A stretch of 64,000 nt of DNA from Gonocerus acuteangulatus (GCA_946811695.1 OX328126.1:5912962-5976961), one strand, 5' to 3'. Numbered from the stretch's first letter, positions 45,045 to 53,744 are shown. Made by a program: numbers and translations. Notes: generated from the sequence alone by a model not told the origin.

Positions 45045-48000
45045 GAAGGTGTTGTACCTCTGACCATATTGTACTTTTGACCACCGAGGCTGTGGCGGCA
45101 TGTAGCAACGTTTTATAAATTTTGGTGTAATTAGTGTTTAGCTCCTTCCCTAGAGGGCTTGTGTAACCTACTTTGGATTATTCGAGTCAAAGAGGATTCT
45201 TGCAAAAAATACTTATCCATTTCTATCAAAAAAATGTAAGTTATTTATTGATGACGTTTTGCCTCATAATATTTCTTGTATTATGTCTTTTTAGATGGAA
45301 ATCATTTGACAAAGTAGCTATTACAATAAGAAACATGGTGTAGCCTCTGAAATTGATTTATCTTAACCCTAAAATTGTTAGCATACTTTTTAATTTTCAT
45401 TACCAGGGTGTTGTTCCTTTGACCAGGTCAAAGGTACAACACACCTGAGTATTTTTTTTTATAATTCAACTTTTATGTTCTTCTGCTACAAATTTTAAAA
45501 AAATAATTAATATTACTATTACATATTTAGTCGCAGAGATCTGTGGTATTAAATGTCCAAAGTTTATGATGTTGAAGATATTGTGGCTCAACTTCCATAC
45601 CCTACTATTGCTGGTGGATCTGCTTGACAGTTTAAACGTTTATCGGTTGGACATGATTTTTCAGCATATTAAGCACAACATAATATCAATAATAGTTTTT
45701 TTTTTATTATGCTTACATCCTTGTCCTGTATTTATTAAACTTACAATTAATTACAATATTACTGAATACAATTTTTTTTCTGGACTGCTGTGTTGTTTTT
45801 ACGTGGTCAGAGGTACAACACCCCATGGTCAAAGGTACAAGTACATGTTGTACCTTTGACCACTGAACGATTATTTTTTAAAAAATTAATAAAAAATACT
45901 AAATGTAAAGCTAGAACCTTGAAAAAATTATATATGATAAGCAATAGAATACTAATTACAATGAATTTAGCGTTAATATTCAAGCTAAAAAAAAATCAAT
46001 TTTGCAAAGTGGTCAAAGGTACAACACCTTCCCCTATATATATATATATATATATATATAACTTAGCTAAGAAGATTTAACAATTACCTTTGGTTCATAC
46101 ATTTCCAAGTCAACATCATCATAGTCAATATTTTCTAGATACTCTCGACAAGAAATAAGAGTAATGGGTTTCTTTTCCTGAAATATTAAAAACAAACTAA
46201 TAATTTTGAAATCAGAGAACTCTAAAAACAAAGAAATATATTTATATTCAATTTTCTTCTTGTGTATTTCTATAGTAGTGTTTTTTACCAAGAGGTCAGC
46301 AACAAGGGTGCTTCATGCTGAAAGCAATCTTTACTTTTGAATAAACTTGTATTAAGCCGAGATTTTTGACCAATTTCATACTGGATTATATGGAGGAGAG
46401 AAGCCTGTGACGTAAACCCAGTCGAGACTGATAGCCACTTTCGTGACAAGGCCATTTCAGAAAGCCACCGCTGTGACATCTTTTGCGATATCTAACATTA
46501 AGTTTTGTGTGCTGTGTTTACTCTTGTATCTGCTAGAGTTGATAAGAATGCAGTTTGAGCCTATTGAATGTGGGTTTCCCTCTACCACCCAGCCCCTTGG
46601 ATAGTTCGGGTCCCTCTGAAGGGCCTTATTTGTGTTTTAGCAGTTGATGTGTACATAGGGATCATGTTCCATAGATATTATACCAACTGTGAGATATTTG
46701 ATTTGATATTATTTTTTAACAAAAAATTTTGAAATATAAAACAAAAGAATTAAAAACAAATATTGTTAAGCCTGCTGTTGTCTGGCCCCAAGCCCTAGAT
46801 AAGAAAATTGTGAGAGAAAACGTTTAAAAGAAGGAAATAACAAAAGCATGTTAGGAGAAATGAGATGAGATGAGCGGTGGAGACCCAGCTATTTTAATGC
46901 CGTCCTGTGGAACCAAGAGAGTGAAACAGGCTCCGCTTCATGGGCAACTAAGGTCGTGTGGGTTGCTATCTGGTAAACGTTAAATAACTTTAATGCTTTT
47001 AAAAATATATAAATATATTTTTAATTGACTAGTCTACAATTTTAAAGACCATGTTTATTTTTCTACCATTTTTAAGATAGTAACGTCAAATATTATTATT
47101 AAAATAATAACTATATTACATAGAAACTCATAAATTGCTCTTAGAAGCAATTAATTCAGATATTTACCAGTAGAGAGTTTCATGCTCTTTCTTCAATAGC
47201 CACGAAACGTCTAAATTTTTACTGTAAATATTAAAATTATGAAGAAATAATCTACAATTATTAATTTAATATTGTAATTGTAACCTTACATTTGATATAT
47301 TACTAGGTGGTAGCAATGTTTTAATCGAAGGAAGAGAAGGAGACTTTTTAACAGACAATGATTCGTTTTTACTCGGCCAGTAAAATCCTTCAACGTTACT
47401 CAAGTCAGAGAACTTTTCCATTTCCATGTCAAGGTATGTATCCTCATCGTCTATGTCACTCATCTTCATATTTCCCTTTCCTGAAACAAATGATGATTTC
47501 ATAATATAGGTAAATAAATAAATATAAATGGCCTTCTCTTAATTATTTTTTTTTTAGCATAAATATGCTTCAGTGGTGACTAAACTGGAAAAAAAAGTTA
47601 CAAAAAGGTGTATCCTGGCGTTCGCGCATGCGCAGTGGCCATGTACGAAAAAGAAGACTATGTCTCACAAAAAAAGTGTCCGCTGGCGTTTGCGCATGCG
47701 CAGTGGCATGGCCATGTACGAAAAAGAAGACTGTATGTGTCACAAGAAAAGTGTTCGCTGGCGTTCGCCCATGCACAGTGGCGCTCACGCATGCGCAGTA
47801 GCCATGTACGAAAAAGAGAAGTATGTTATAGAGTACATTACACAGGTTTATCGGGTGGACCTAGCGTTATAAAAAAGTGTGACAAGAAGGAGGGCCATGG
47901 GTGGCAGAAGATTATATGTTATACAGCACTTTACATAGGTTTGTTGGGTGGACCTAACAAGCCTACATACCTACATATTTATGTTCCTGAATTTGAGCAG

Positions 48001-51000
48001 AAGGCTCTAAACGAAATATATATATTATTTTTTTTTTACGGCACGTCAACATGCCCGTGCAGCGGCATCCTGGTGCAGTGAGGAATTTTCCCAACAAGCC
48101 ATGAGATGAGAAAATTCTTGCCACCGGTCGGAATCAAACCCACCCCTCATCTCCCGCATGAGAAACTAATGCGTTAGCCTCTAGACCACAGGGAGACCCT
48201 TCACTTAGTTATTATTACCGCATAGAGTTTTACTTGAATTTTGAGAACAGTAGCAACAAGAATACACTGTTATGGTGCAAGCGATCTCAAAACATGCAGG
48301 CATTAATATAATAAACTGTCTTCAAAACCTACTAGTACCTAACTTATTTTTGTCTTGATTAGATAATCAGGAGAAATAATTTACATGCTCATGTCACAGG
48401 AACTGTGTCATCTTTGCTCTCGCTCTGATCCCAGTGTCAATTGGAAAGCTTAGGCACAATGTTTCACGGATTGAAAATGGAGCTACACTCACAACAAGGA
48501 TGGAGTAACTTCTGCTTAGGATACAATCAGTTTCCTGTTGTGGCGCTTAAAATCTTATATTACTTCTGTTTGAAATTTAATTGTATATTTTTCACAAAAG
48601 ATCAAAATGTATTAATGACTGCTTCTATTCGTTTACTCATGTCACTAGAGATATGAACGGAACCGCGCTAAGATGACACAGGTCCTGCGAGTCGGACATT
48701 TTTTTATTTTATTTTTATTAAATCATTCATTTCTTAGGCCAATATACATATGTTTATGTCAATACCGTGGCTACATTTTTTCCCATAACATTTGTTTTTA
48801 CTTTATTAAAGATTTTATAATAATATAGATTATTATATTAACACACATACTATTATCTATTTTAAGGCTAGCAGGGCTCGGAAATTATGCATTTTTTCTT
48901 ATAATCATTATCCTCAGATGCTATTTGAAAATCTTGGAGTAGAAAATTATTAATTCACTTTCTTAATTTTCAAGCAGAATTAATGTTAAAATTAAATCTA
49001 TTTTAAGTTTAACGTCCATTTATCATTAACTATGAATTTTAGGACAGGTTATCTATAGGTTACCACCCTTTTCTAGCCAGGATAGGGGTGATGCCTTTTC
49101 TTCTCAAAAGAAAAGCCACCAGCCCTAATGGGAATCGAACCCACGACCTTTGGCACGGAGTGTTAAGTGATCACGCCTTAACCCTCACGGCCATCGGGTC
49201 TCCAAATTAAAAATTAAATCAGTTTTATATGATTGCCAATAATTTTATTTGCGAGGGTTCGTGGTCTAGTGGTTAACGCCTTAGATTGCCATGCGGGAGA
49301 TGGTGGGTTTGAGCCCCATCTTCAGCAGGAATTTTCTCACCTCACGACTCGTTGAGGAAATGGCCCAGAAGTCGGCACACCGTAAAAAATAAATAAACTA
49401 TTTGCGTATTCATTTAAGATAATTGGTAAACCCACTTTTTTATTTTATTTTTAAATATATCATTTCTCTAACAAAAGTTGGTGAAAATTCAACATCTCAT
49501 TCTTTGGGCTCCCAAATGTTATGATTAGGGACCGGATTTTTAGGATATAACAAGCATCCAATTAGGTTTTTGCTACAGGCATAATAGGTCTTTTTAGGTT
49601 TTTATTGAAAAATCGATTTTAGGTTTTTTTAGGTGATAAAAATGATTCCATAGATTCAAAAAATAAGTTCAACCTATTATAATTTATCATTAATAATTTC
49701 GATTAATTTATCATTGATAAATTAATATGCCTATAAATAGTGACAAAAATAAACAACAGATAATCTTATTTTATAGAATTGTATATTGAGAAGGAAAAAA
49801 AGATGAGCAAATAAAAATAAAACGGAAAAAGAAGTTATTTTTTTAAAAAGAAGAATAAGTAGTCCGAATATTCAATAAAATATTTATTTAAAAAACAAAG
49901 TGAATGAAATTTATATAAATTAAATACATTTTAGAAATAAAGCAATGTTTAAAAAAAATAAAAATAAATTAAATTATTTAATGAAACCTACATTAATAAC
50001 AAAAATAAATAAGAACATAAAACAAAACAATCAAAATAAATATGTAAAGGACATTTTAAGTTTCTCTACTGAAGAGTTTTAACTTCTAAAGAACATGAGG
50101 AAGAATTTAACTGCCTATAGAAAGGTACTTAAGTATGTTAGAAACCAAATAATTAAATCTTGGAAAAATTTAAAAGGAAAAATATGAAACTAAAATTGGT
50201 TTTACCCCTTGTTACAGTAAACTACCATATAGGTGCCCAGGTTTTCGAGGGTGAAATTCTTCCTGTTGTCTTAGAGAACCGTCTTAAAAGCGGAGAAAGA
50301 TAAGGATACGCCAGTTTACATGACAAGATATAGGAGGGTATTTTATCACATCTTTTAGCTCCAGAGTTGACGATTCAAATGAGATTTTAAGGAAGTGACA
50401 CTCCTAGTAAAATTTCCCCGGGAAGATGCTATTAAGAAATTTTGTTTGACGGAGGAAATGAGTTCATTGAATTCTATTTTCTGTTTTAAAGATTAGGTCT
50501 GTCTAGGTCAATACATCGCTATTTAGGTGATTTTAGGTCATATCACCCTGAATAGGTTTTTTTAGGTTCTTCCAAATTTGCATGAATGATATTACAAGAC
50601 GCGAATCGTATAAAAAACCGATCAATATCATGTTTAGGAGAAAGGAAAAAAATAGGTGAAAACCTAAGAATCCGGTCCCTAGTTATGATGTATTTGGTGT
50701 CAGGCCCTGGGGTTGTAATGGGCCAGGAGAAAGGAATCATGGAAGCAAACCAAATCTTTTCAGCCGGGTAACTCTGGCTATAACCTCCTATTTGCATGAC
50801 TACCTTACACATATGATTGGCCTACTTCTTTATTTCAATTTCCTTGGACAGTTTTTGATCTTTAATAATGTAGAAACCAGAACTCCTCGTGATAGTTAAT
50901 ACAATTTTAATAATCTTATTCAGGGTCTCCTGTGGTCTAGTGGGCTAGCGTCTTAGATTCAAAAGCGGGAGATGGTGGGTTCGATTCCCACCGGTGGCAG

Positions 51001-51992
51001 GAATTTTCTCATCCCAAGGCTCGTTGGGAAAATTCCTCGCTAATGGATGTCGGCACTAATGGCCTAGACGTTGAAGTGAATTATAAATAAATAATCCTAT
51101 TCTCCAGATATGATCAAAATATTAACACCTCAGTTAGTTAGTCTTTAATAAGCATAAGATATTATACAAAATTATATCTAGAATAATTAATTAAAGGCTG
51201 GGTGAGCCTAGGGACTATCTGGGACCCCAAATCCAACCCCTGAACGACGACACTAGAAGATAAAATCTATAGTGCGAGCTCAGGTTTTGAACCTGGGTCC
51301 TCCAGTTCATTAGTCGAGTGCTCTACCACTGAGCTAACATAGCCCCCGTAAAAAAAAAAATTATAAAAACGAAAAATATCTTCAACGGTTTACTAAGTGT
51401 CAGAGGACCTCAAAGCTCACCATTTTACACTACAAAATTTTCCCGGACCCCTCCCCCCTCAATTTCCCTTCCAGTGGTGGTCCCATCCCCTCCCAAAATT
51501 ATTTCCTATATACACCCCTAAATTAGTATCTGTCTTTGAACTGTCTTCAACACAAATCAGAATGACAATATCGAGTGATATCCTTTTAGTTGCTAATTTT
51601 GCTTCTTTGACAATCTGCATGCTTTCTGTGATTTCTGTATTTACGAGTAGCAAAGTCATTGTTATGTGTTTATTTTTTAGAGTTAGTAATTGTGTATTTT
51701 TGTTAGTGTATATAAGGGGGGGGGCTGCAGCCCCCTCCTCAAAATCGGTAAAAATGTGTCATAAAAGCATTAAAAATAAATTAAATAAGATCATTTAGTT
51801 CCAAAAAAAATAATTTATTTTTGGGTTTAAAAGCGTTTTAATTGGCTAACTATTTCATGTTCGAGATTGTTAGCATTCCATACCCAACAAATGCTCTCGG
51901 CCCCCCTCCCGAAATTTTTCAGCGAGTCCGTTCAAAGAATGATTTGTCTTACCTTGTAAATTTGAAAGAGCTGTAAGCTGTCTGTTCGGCAT
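36627..51992 (-). CDS. GLIS1/3: GLIS1/GLIS3-family C2H2 zinc-finger transcription factor (10 coding exons)
   Basis: Coding exons (minus strand, gene order): 51992-51953, 47480-47290, 46177-46088, 43237-43141, 41828-41602, 40608-40447, 39481-39365, 39018-38958, 36907-36842, 36754-36627. They sum to 1179 nt, giving 392 residues plus TAA, with every junction GT-AG and phase-consistent. Five tandem C2H2 fingers span residues 146-296: C146/C151/H164/H169, C181/C186/H202/H206, C214/C219/H232/H236, C244/C249/H262/H266 and C274/C279/H292/H296. Signature stretches [44 protein letters not shown] and [11 protein letters not shown] mark the GLI/GLIS superfamily; the fourth finger and TKPYAC-type linker favour GLIS1/3 over GLI, ZIC or GLIS2. 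Expected role: nuclear DNA-binding regulator. Both flanks of the finger block are acidic and Ser-rich. It is much shorter than vertebrate GLIS3, so N- or C-terminal isoforms may be missed. Confidence 0.93.
36842..36907 (-). CDS. GLIS exon 10
   Basis: 66 nt, acceptor TTTTTTCCACAG, donor GTAAAT. Encodes a Ser/Glu-rich piece ([20 protein letters not shown]). Confidence 0.85.
37333..37500 (+). mobile_element. SINE family B, 3'-truncated
   Basis: GGGACGAGGTTAGCTCAGTG, CTAATATGCTGGAGG and the B-box remnant GAGTGCAAAACTC, ending in a TTAATTAATT stretch. Lies in the last-but-one GLIS intron region. A weaker tRNA-like patch (GATCTGAGTTCAAAGCCC) lies just before it at 37160-37230. Confidence 0.8.
37551..38172. 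mobile_element. Foldback/MITE with long imperfect inverted arms
   Basis: AAGGAAGGCTGTGAGAGGTC on the left pairs with GACCTCTCAAAGCCTTCCTT on the right. Outer ends are GTTCAGTTAGAAG and TCTAATTGAAC. Inner arms AAAGCTAAGGCTAAAA and TTTTAGCCTTAGCTTT also pair. About 620 bp, in a GLIS intron. Confidence 0.8.
38173..38950. other. GLIS intron sequence, nothing recognised
   Basis: Contains a CCTCCCTCCC patch near 38335 and AT-rich DNA. No exon-like frame with splice borders seen. Confidence 0.5.
38958..39018 (-). CDS. GLIS exon 9
   Basis: 61 nt, acceptor GTCTTACAG, donor GTAATA. Encodes [20 protein letters not shown] plus one base of Gly. Confidence 0.85.
39365..39481 (-). CDS. GLIS exon 8: zinc finger 5
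   Basis: 117 nt, phase 0, acceptor ATCTTTCAG, donor GTATGT. Encodes [27 protein letters not shown] and a basic tail (LKPKKL), a possible nuclear-localisation contribution. Confidence 0.95.
39640..40170 (+). pseudogene. Non-LTR retrotransposon 3' end: RNase H tail and zinc knuckle
   Basis: Opposite to the host gene and inside its intron. The frame gives [19 protein letters not shown] with KAAKEATKE (RNase H end, W-PGH-GI-N---D--AK pattern), then [28 protein letters not shown], and the knuckle [20 protein letters not shown], ending at a stop (40162-40164). The frame is open, so the fragment is fairly young. It is the best relative in this window of the knuckle embedded in the 138-bp satellite. 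Confidence 0.88.
40186..40252. repeat. (TA)n/(TG)n microsatellite
   Basis: TATATA run followed by CACACATATGTGTGTATGCG, directly behind the retrotransposon fragment. Confidence 0.93.
40447..40608 (-). CDS. GLIS exon 7: zinc fingers 3 and 4
   Basis: 162 nt, phase 0, acceptor TTGTTTTTGTAG, donor GTGAGT. Encodes [20 protein letters not shown], then [26 protein letters not shown]. Confidence 0.95.
40770..41575 (+). pseudogene. Non-LTR reverse transcriptase fragment (C-terminal half)
   Basis: The frame starts at motif [14 protein letters not shown], with both catalytic aspartates, then [29 protein letters not shown] and, after stops, [12 protein letters not shown] and [20 protein letters not shown]. 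This is the CR1/Jockey-like layout. It lies in antisense within the GLIS intron between exons 7 and 6 and ends about 25 bp from the exon 6 donor. Confidence 0.82.
41602..41828 (-). CDS. GLIS exon 6: zinc fingers 1 and 2
   Basis: 227 nt, acceptor TTTTTGTGGCAG, donor GTGAG. Encodes CRWADC...HIEGAH (finger 1), CQWSLC...HMRVH (finger 2) and the linker SGEKPNKCK, whose Cys is the first ligand of finger 3. Confidence 0.95.
42060..42285 (-). mobile_element. Family X end joined to a MITE W terminus
   Basis: TAGCGCGGTTCCTCCCTCCC at 42078 is the X end. The segment AAGATCAAAATCTACC...AACCACGCTAAGATGACG-CAGTTCCTGC is the W terminus in reverse, matching 48590-48697. Confidence 0.65.
42310..42505 (+). mobile_element. 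Family X fragment without TA tract
   Basis: AACCATAAGCATTACTATTT, TTGACCTTTTAAATC and TTAAAATCGGTCCATTTTTT parallel the X copies, ending GGAGAAACGCGCTAAC. Confidence 0.6.
42660..42885 (-). mobile_element. SINE family A, full length
   Basis: Long T-rich tract (its poly(A)), then the tail, body, B box and A box in reverse, to GGAGACCCC at 42878. The target duplication GACTTTTATT lies at 42658-42667 and 42880-42889. It is inserted in a MITE W terminus (GCAGCTCCTGTAAGATGG). Confidence 0.92.
43141..43237 (-). CDS. GLIS exon 5
   Basis: 97 nt, acceptor TATTATTTTAG, donor GTATAT. Encodes an acidic linker ([19 protein letters not shown]) and leaves one base for the Asp codon finished in exon 6. Confidence 0.88.
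43313..43485. mobile_element. Short MITE
   Basis: GAATTCCATACGACTCGCAC and CAAAGCCCTTGTATTGAATG on the left are inverted at 43442-43485 (CATTCAATACAAGGGCTTTG ... GTGGAATTC). 173 bp in total, with an inner palindromic TTATAAATTATAATTTGTAA. Confidence 0.82.
44120..44400 (+). pseudogene. Non-LTR retrotransposon 3' end (zinc-knuckle type)
   Basis: The frame reads [24 protein letters not shown], stop, [12 protein letters not shown] and [13 protein letters not shown], the C-terminal signature of another arthropod non-LTR family. Ends in ATAAAATAAAATAAAATC. Antisense to the host gene within an intron. Confidence 0.78.
45041..46035. mobile_element. Non-autonomous TIR DNA element, 995 bp, TA target
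   Basis: Terminal inverted repeats of 26 bp with a single mismatch (AGGGGAAGGTGTTGTACC / GGTACAACACCTTCCCCT). It is inserted in a TA tract, so a TA duplication is compatible but not provable. The motif GGTCAAAGGTACAAC occurs about eight times, in both orientations, at both ends and internally (45407-45445, 45804-45861). No transposase frame. It ends about 50 bp from the exon 4 donor of GLIS. Confidence 0.88.
46088..46177 (-). CDS. GLIS exon 4
   Basis: 90 nt, phase 0 at both ends, acceptor ATATTTCAG, donor GTAATT. Encodes [20 protein letters not shown] and more acidic residues. Confidence 0.88.
46480..47285. other. GLIS intron sequence, nothing recognised
   Basis: Moderately AT-rich, with CCCAGCCCCTTGG patches near 46588 and no frame with recognisable domains. 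Confidence 0.5.
47290..47480 (-). CDS. GLIS exon 3
   Basis: 191 nt, acceptor TTTGTTTCAG, donor GTAAGG. Completes Gly-14 and encodes an acidic stretch ([20 protein letters not shown]) and a Ser/Pro/Leu segment. An internal ATG-AAG-ATG could start a shorter isoform. Confidence 0.88.
47600..47815. promoter_or_regulatory. Tandem repeat with NRF1-type palindromes upstream of GLIS exon 3
   Basis: Units of 68-75 bp (TGGCG-TTCGCGCATGCGCAG..., GCCATGTACGAAAAAGAAGA) start at 47616, 47684 and 47759. CGCATGCGCA words are at about 47625, 47692 and 47788, with a mutated copy at 47766. CGCATGCGC is the core bound by NRF1/Ewg. The array lies 120-340 bp upstream of exon 3 in the direction of GLIS transcription, a position fitting an alternative promoter. 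Use of these sites is inference. Confidence 0.5.
48026..48200 (-). mobile_element. SINE family A, diverged
   Basis: T-run, tail GCACGTCAACATGCCCGTGC, B box in reverse (GGAATCAAACCC) and A-box end CTAGACCACAGGGAGACCC. More diverged than the 34-kb copy. Confidence 0.85.
48388..48697. mobile_element. MITE W with both termini
   Basis: CACAGGAACTGTGTCATCTT on the left and AAGATGACACAGGTCCTGCG on the right are inverted, extending outward to GAGTCGGAC and inward to GTCAATTGGAAAGCTT versus ACTAGAGATATGAACGG. About 310 bp, TIRs of about 60 bp imperfect. This defines the family seen singly at 12951, 15166, 20845, 42175, 52465 and 55003. Confidence 0.78.
49062..49203 (-). mobile_element. SINE with tRNA-Leu/Ser-like head, family C
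   Basis: Minus strand: GGAGACCCGATGGCCGTGAG, GGTTAAGGCG (A-box region typical of tRNA-Leu/Ser), then GTGGGTTCGATTCCC (B box) and GCTGGTGGCTTTTC. A different head and body from families A and B. Confidence 0.75.
49253..49398 (+). mobile_element. SINE family A, diverged
   Basis: GAGGGTTCGTGGTCTAGTGG, GGTGGGTTTGAGCCCC (B box with substitutions), GCAGGAATTTTCTCACC and a shortened tail CACACCGTAAAAAATAAA. Confidence 0.85.
49526..50681. mobile_element. Non-autonomous hAT-type element, 1156 bp
   Basis: Inverted ends TAGGGACCGGATTTTTAGG and CCTAAGAATCCGGTCCCTA, flanked by a perfect 8-bp duplication GTTATGAT (49518-49525 and 50682-50689), the hallmark of hAT insertion. The ends are rich in AGGTTTTTTTAGGT words, probable transposase-binding subterminal repeats. 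No transposase frame. Lies in GLIS intron between exons 3 and 2. Confidence 0.9.
50923..51092 (+). mobile_element. SINE family A
   Basis: GGGTCTCCTGTGGTCTAGTG, GGTTCGATTCCC, GCAGGAATTTTCTCATCC, and the tail GGCCTAGACGTTGAAG instead of the usual GCCGT end. A near duplication TAATCTTATTC / TAATCCTATTC flanks it. Confidence 0.88.
51183..51346 (-). mobile_element. SINE family B, 3'-truncated
   Basis: Minus strand: GGGGGCTATGTTAGCTCAGT, GAGCACTCGACTAATGAAC, B box remnant, body to TAATTAATT. Same truncation point as the 37.3-kb copy (TTAATTAATT). Confidence 0.82.
51347..51940. other. GLIS intron sequence next to exon 2
   Basis: Includes a palindromic GGGGGGGCTGCAGCCCCCT at about 51718-51737 and a CCCCCTCCC patch. 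The 133-codon plus-strand frame at 51397 has no recognisable domain. Confidence 0.45.
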
Positions 51993-52008
51993 TGGTAATA
52001 GTAGAGTC
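51953..52008 (-). CDS. GLIS exon 2: start codon exon
   Basis: ATG at 51992-51990, then [13 protein letters not shown] and one base of a split Gly codon, with donor GTAAG at 51952-51948. The acceptor AG (52010-52009) has a poor pyrimidine tract, so the 5' limit is less certain. In the spliced frame I see no ATG upstream before a stop, which supports this initiator. Confidence 0.68.
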
Positions 52009-52080
52009 CTCACGTATTTAAAAAATTATGAGAAAGAGTTGAAACATATTTAAAAAGTTTTAACTGGGAATTTCACTTAC

Positions 52081-52250
52081 CTACAACTCAGAAGAATGTT
52101 CTGTCTTGTCAAATCCAATAAAGGCGAATATTATAAATACCTATTCGTGGAAAATATTACACATTACAATATTAATACACATAAATATAATTATAGATAT
52201 CACGCGAATTCATAATTGAGATCTGTAAGACCGGTGACTCCGAGAGACAA
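52081..52250 (-). other. Probable 5' UTR exon of GLIS
   Basis: Ends at a strong donor, GTAG|GTAAGTGA (exon end 52081). Splicing to 52008 would remove a 72-bp intron. The frame upstream contains a stop and no ATG, consistent with untranslated leader. The 5' limit is not visible. Confidence 0.45.
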
Positions 52251-52261
52251 AATTGAAATGT

Positions 52262-52320
52262 GCCAGTTCCCGCAGAGGGCGGGGTTTGTGGCGCGCGTTC
52301 TATTCCATTGGTAGCTATCC
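52262..52320 (-). promoter_or_regulatory. Candidate GLIS promoter
   Basis: A small GC-rich island in AT-rich DNA with a GC box (GAGGGCGGGG, 52275-52284), GCGCGCG (52291-52297) and an inverted CCAAT box (CCATTGG, 52305-52311), just upstream of the leader exon on the minus strand. Confidence 0.45.
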
Positions 52321-52464
52321 CCACTCTAGAGTTTTTTCAATCAGAGTTTGCCGGGCTGGAACGTACACATGTCATAATTACTATCCTGTATGGTTTCGCT
52401 TAGATTTGATCTAAGAAACAGACAATGGCATAGCACGTGCTGTTTCATTATGACGGGCGTTTGT

Positions 52465-52535
52465 AGGCTTCACAGGATATCTGACACGCCAGAGCTGTGT
52501 CATCTTAGCGTCTTTTCATATAAGCGTCATTGGAT
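52465..52535 (+). mobile_element. MITE W terminus fragment
   Basis: CGCCAGAGCTGTGTCATCTT, AGCGTCTTTTCATATAAGCG and TCATTGG parallel the W terminus; shorter and diverged. Confidence 0.55.
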
Positions 52536-52553
52536 ATCGGATCGGATACAATA

Positions 52554-53122
52554 TAGGTGCCTCCAACATTGGAACAGTATTTCTCCCGATCCGATATAGG
52601 TCGACCGACAGCGGCCGACGTGAGAACCTAAATTGGTCCCGACCCGATCCGATCCGGTGACAGCTCGTCAGTAATGACCTCGTAGTGAGTGATTAATTTA
52701 AGAAATACCACCTAATAGAATCCTTTGGTTATCTTGTTGGAGGTATGAAGGAGGAGTTGAGAGGCCAATCAATCTTCTGGAAGTATATCAGTCCCGAAAA
52801 AACCTTAGTGTAGCAGTTAATTTTTAACTGTTACACTACGATAAGAGAACCATTAGTTGTTTTTTTTGGGGGGGGGAGGAATTTTCCCAAAGAGCCGTGA
52901 GATGAGAAATTTCCTGCCGCCGGTGGGGATCGAACCCACCATCTCCCTCTTATGAATCTAAGGCGCTAGCCACTAGACCACGGGAGACCCCATATTTTTA
53001 AAATAATTTATAAGAAAGGTATCTATATGGCTATAAACATCATTCCACGTAATTTAATAAACAAGGGAAGCTAAAAACAAAAATCTGACTAGACTAAGTT
53101 GATCTAAATTTTATTAGCTTTC

Positions 53123-53163
<41 letters not shown>

Positions 53164-53390
53164 CATTGAAATCGGTTACTATTTAGAGGCTGTAGACTTT
53201 TTTGAAACACAATAGGTCGTTTGCGCCACTGTGCCTCGGATGTCCTATATCGGTCAAGAAACAAACAATTTTGAACGGCGGGGAATGGGGAGTCGTCGGG
53301 TCGGGACTAATGTAGGCACCTCCATTGAGATGCTTGTGTTTGTTTTTCTTCGTTCAGGCGGTGGCTGTCGGATCAGATCGGATCCGATAT
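52554..53390 (+). mobile_element. Element family V, copy 2, with nested SINE
   Basis: Starts with AGGTGCCTCCAACATTGG, has repeated CCCGATCCGAT words, the shared middle GGAGTTGAGAGGCCAATC, and ends GTGGCTGTCGGATCAGATCG. A SINE (52862-52990) and an A-run (53127-53160) interrupt it. Confidence 0.7.
52862..52990 (-). mobile_element. SINE family A, tail-truncated
   Basis: Reverse orientation: AGGAATTTTCCCAAAGAGCC, GGGATCGAACCCACC (B box), CTAGACCACGGGAGACCCC (A-box end). The tail is replaced by a T/G run. Confidence 0.88.
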
Positions 53391-53399
53391 GAATAATAA

Positions 53400-53727
53400 T
53401 TCTTCTCTTATCGTAGTGTAAAATTTATCAATTAACTGTTACACTAAGATTTTTTTCGGGACTGATGTACTTCCAGAAGATTGATTGGCCTCTCAACTCC
53501 TCCTTCATACCTCCAACATTCAACCTAATCGAAGGTTTCTATACTTATTAGGTGGTATTTCTTAAATTAATCACTCAATTTCACTTCGCTACGAGTTCAT
53601 TACTGACGAGCTGAGACTAGATCGGGTCGGATTGAGTCGGGACCAATGTAGGCACTCACGTCGGCCGTTGTCGGTATACGATATCGGATCGGATCGGGAA
53701 GAATATGGGCCCAATGTAGGTGCAGCC
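53400..53727 (-). mobile_element. Element family V, inverted partial copy
   Basis: TTCTCTTATCGTAGTGTA through GATTGGCCTCTCAACTCC to CCCAATGTAGGTGCAGCC is the reverse of the left half of the neighbouring V copy, so the two form a head-to-head arrangement. Confidence 0.7.
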
Positions 53728-53744
53728 TACGGCGCCAGTGCTAC

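Noticed and set aside
51397..51798. 133-codon plus-strand frame as an antisense gene in the GLIS intron
   Set aside because: Low-complexity and hydrophobic composition, no domain, and it includes a poly(G) palindrome.
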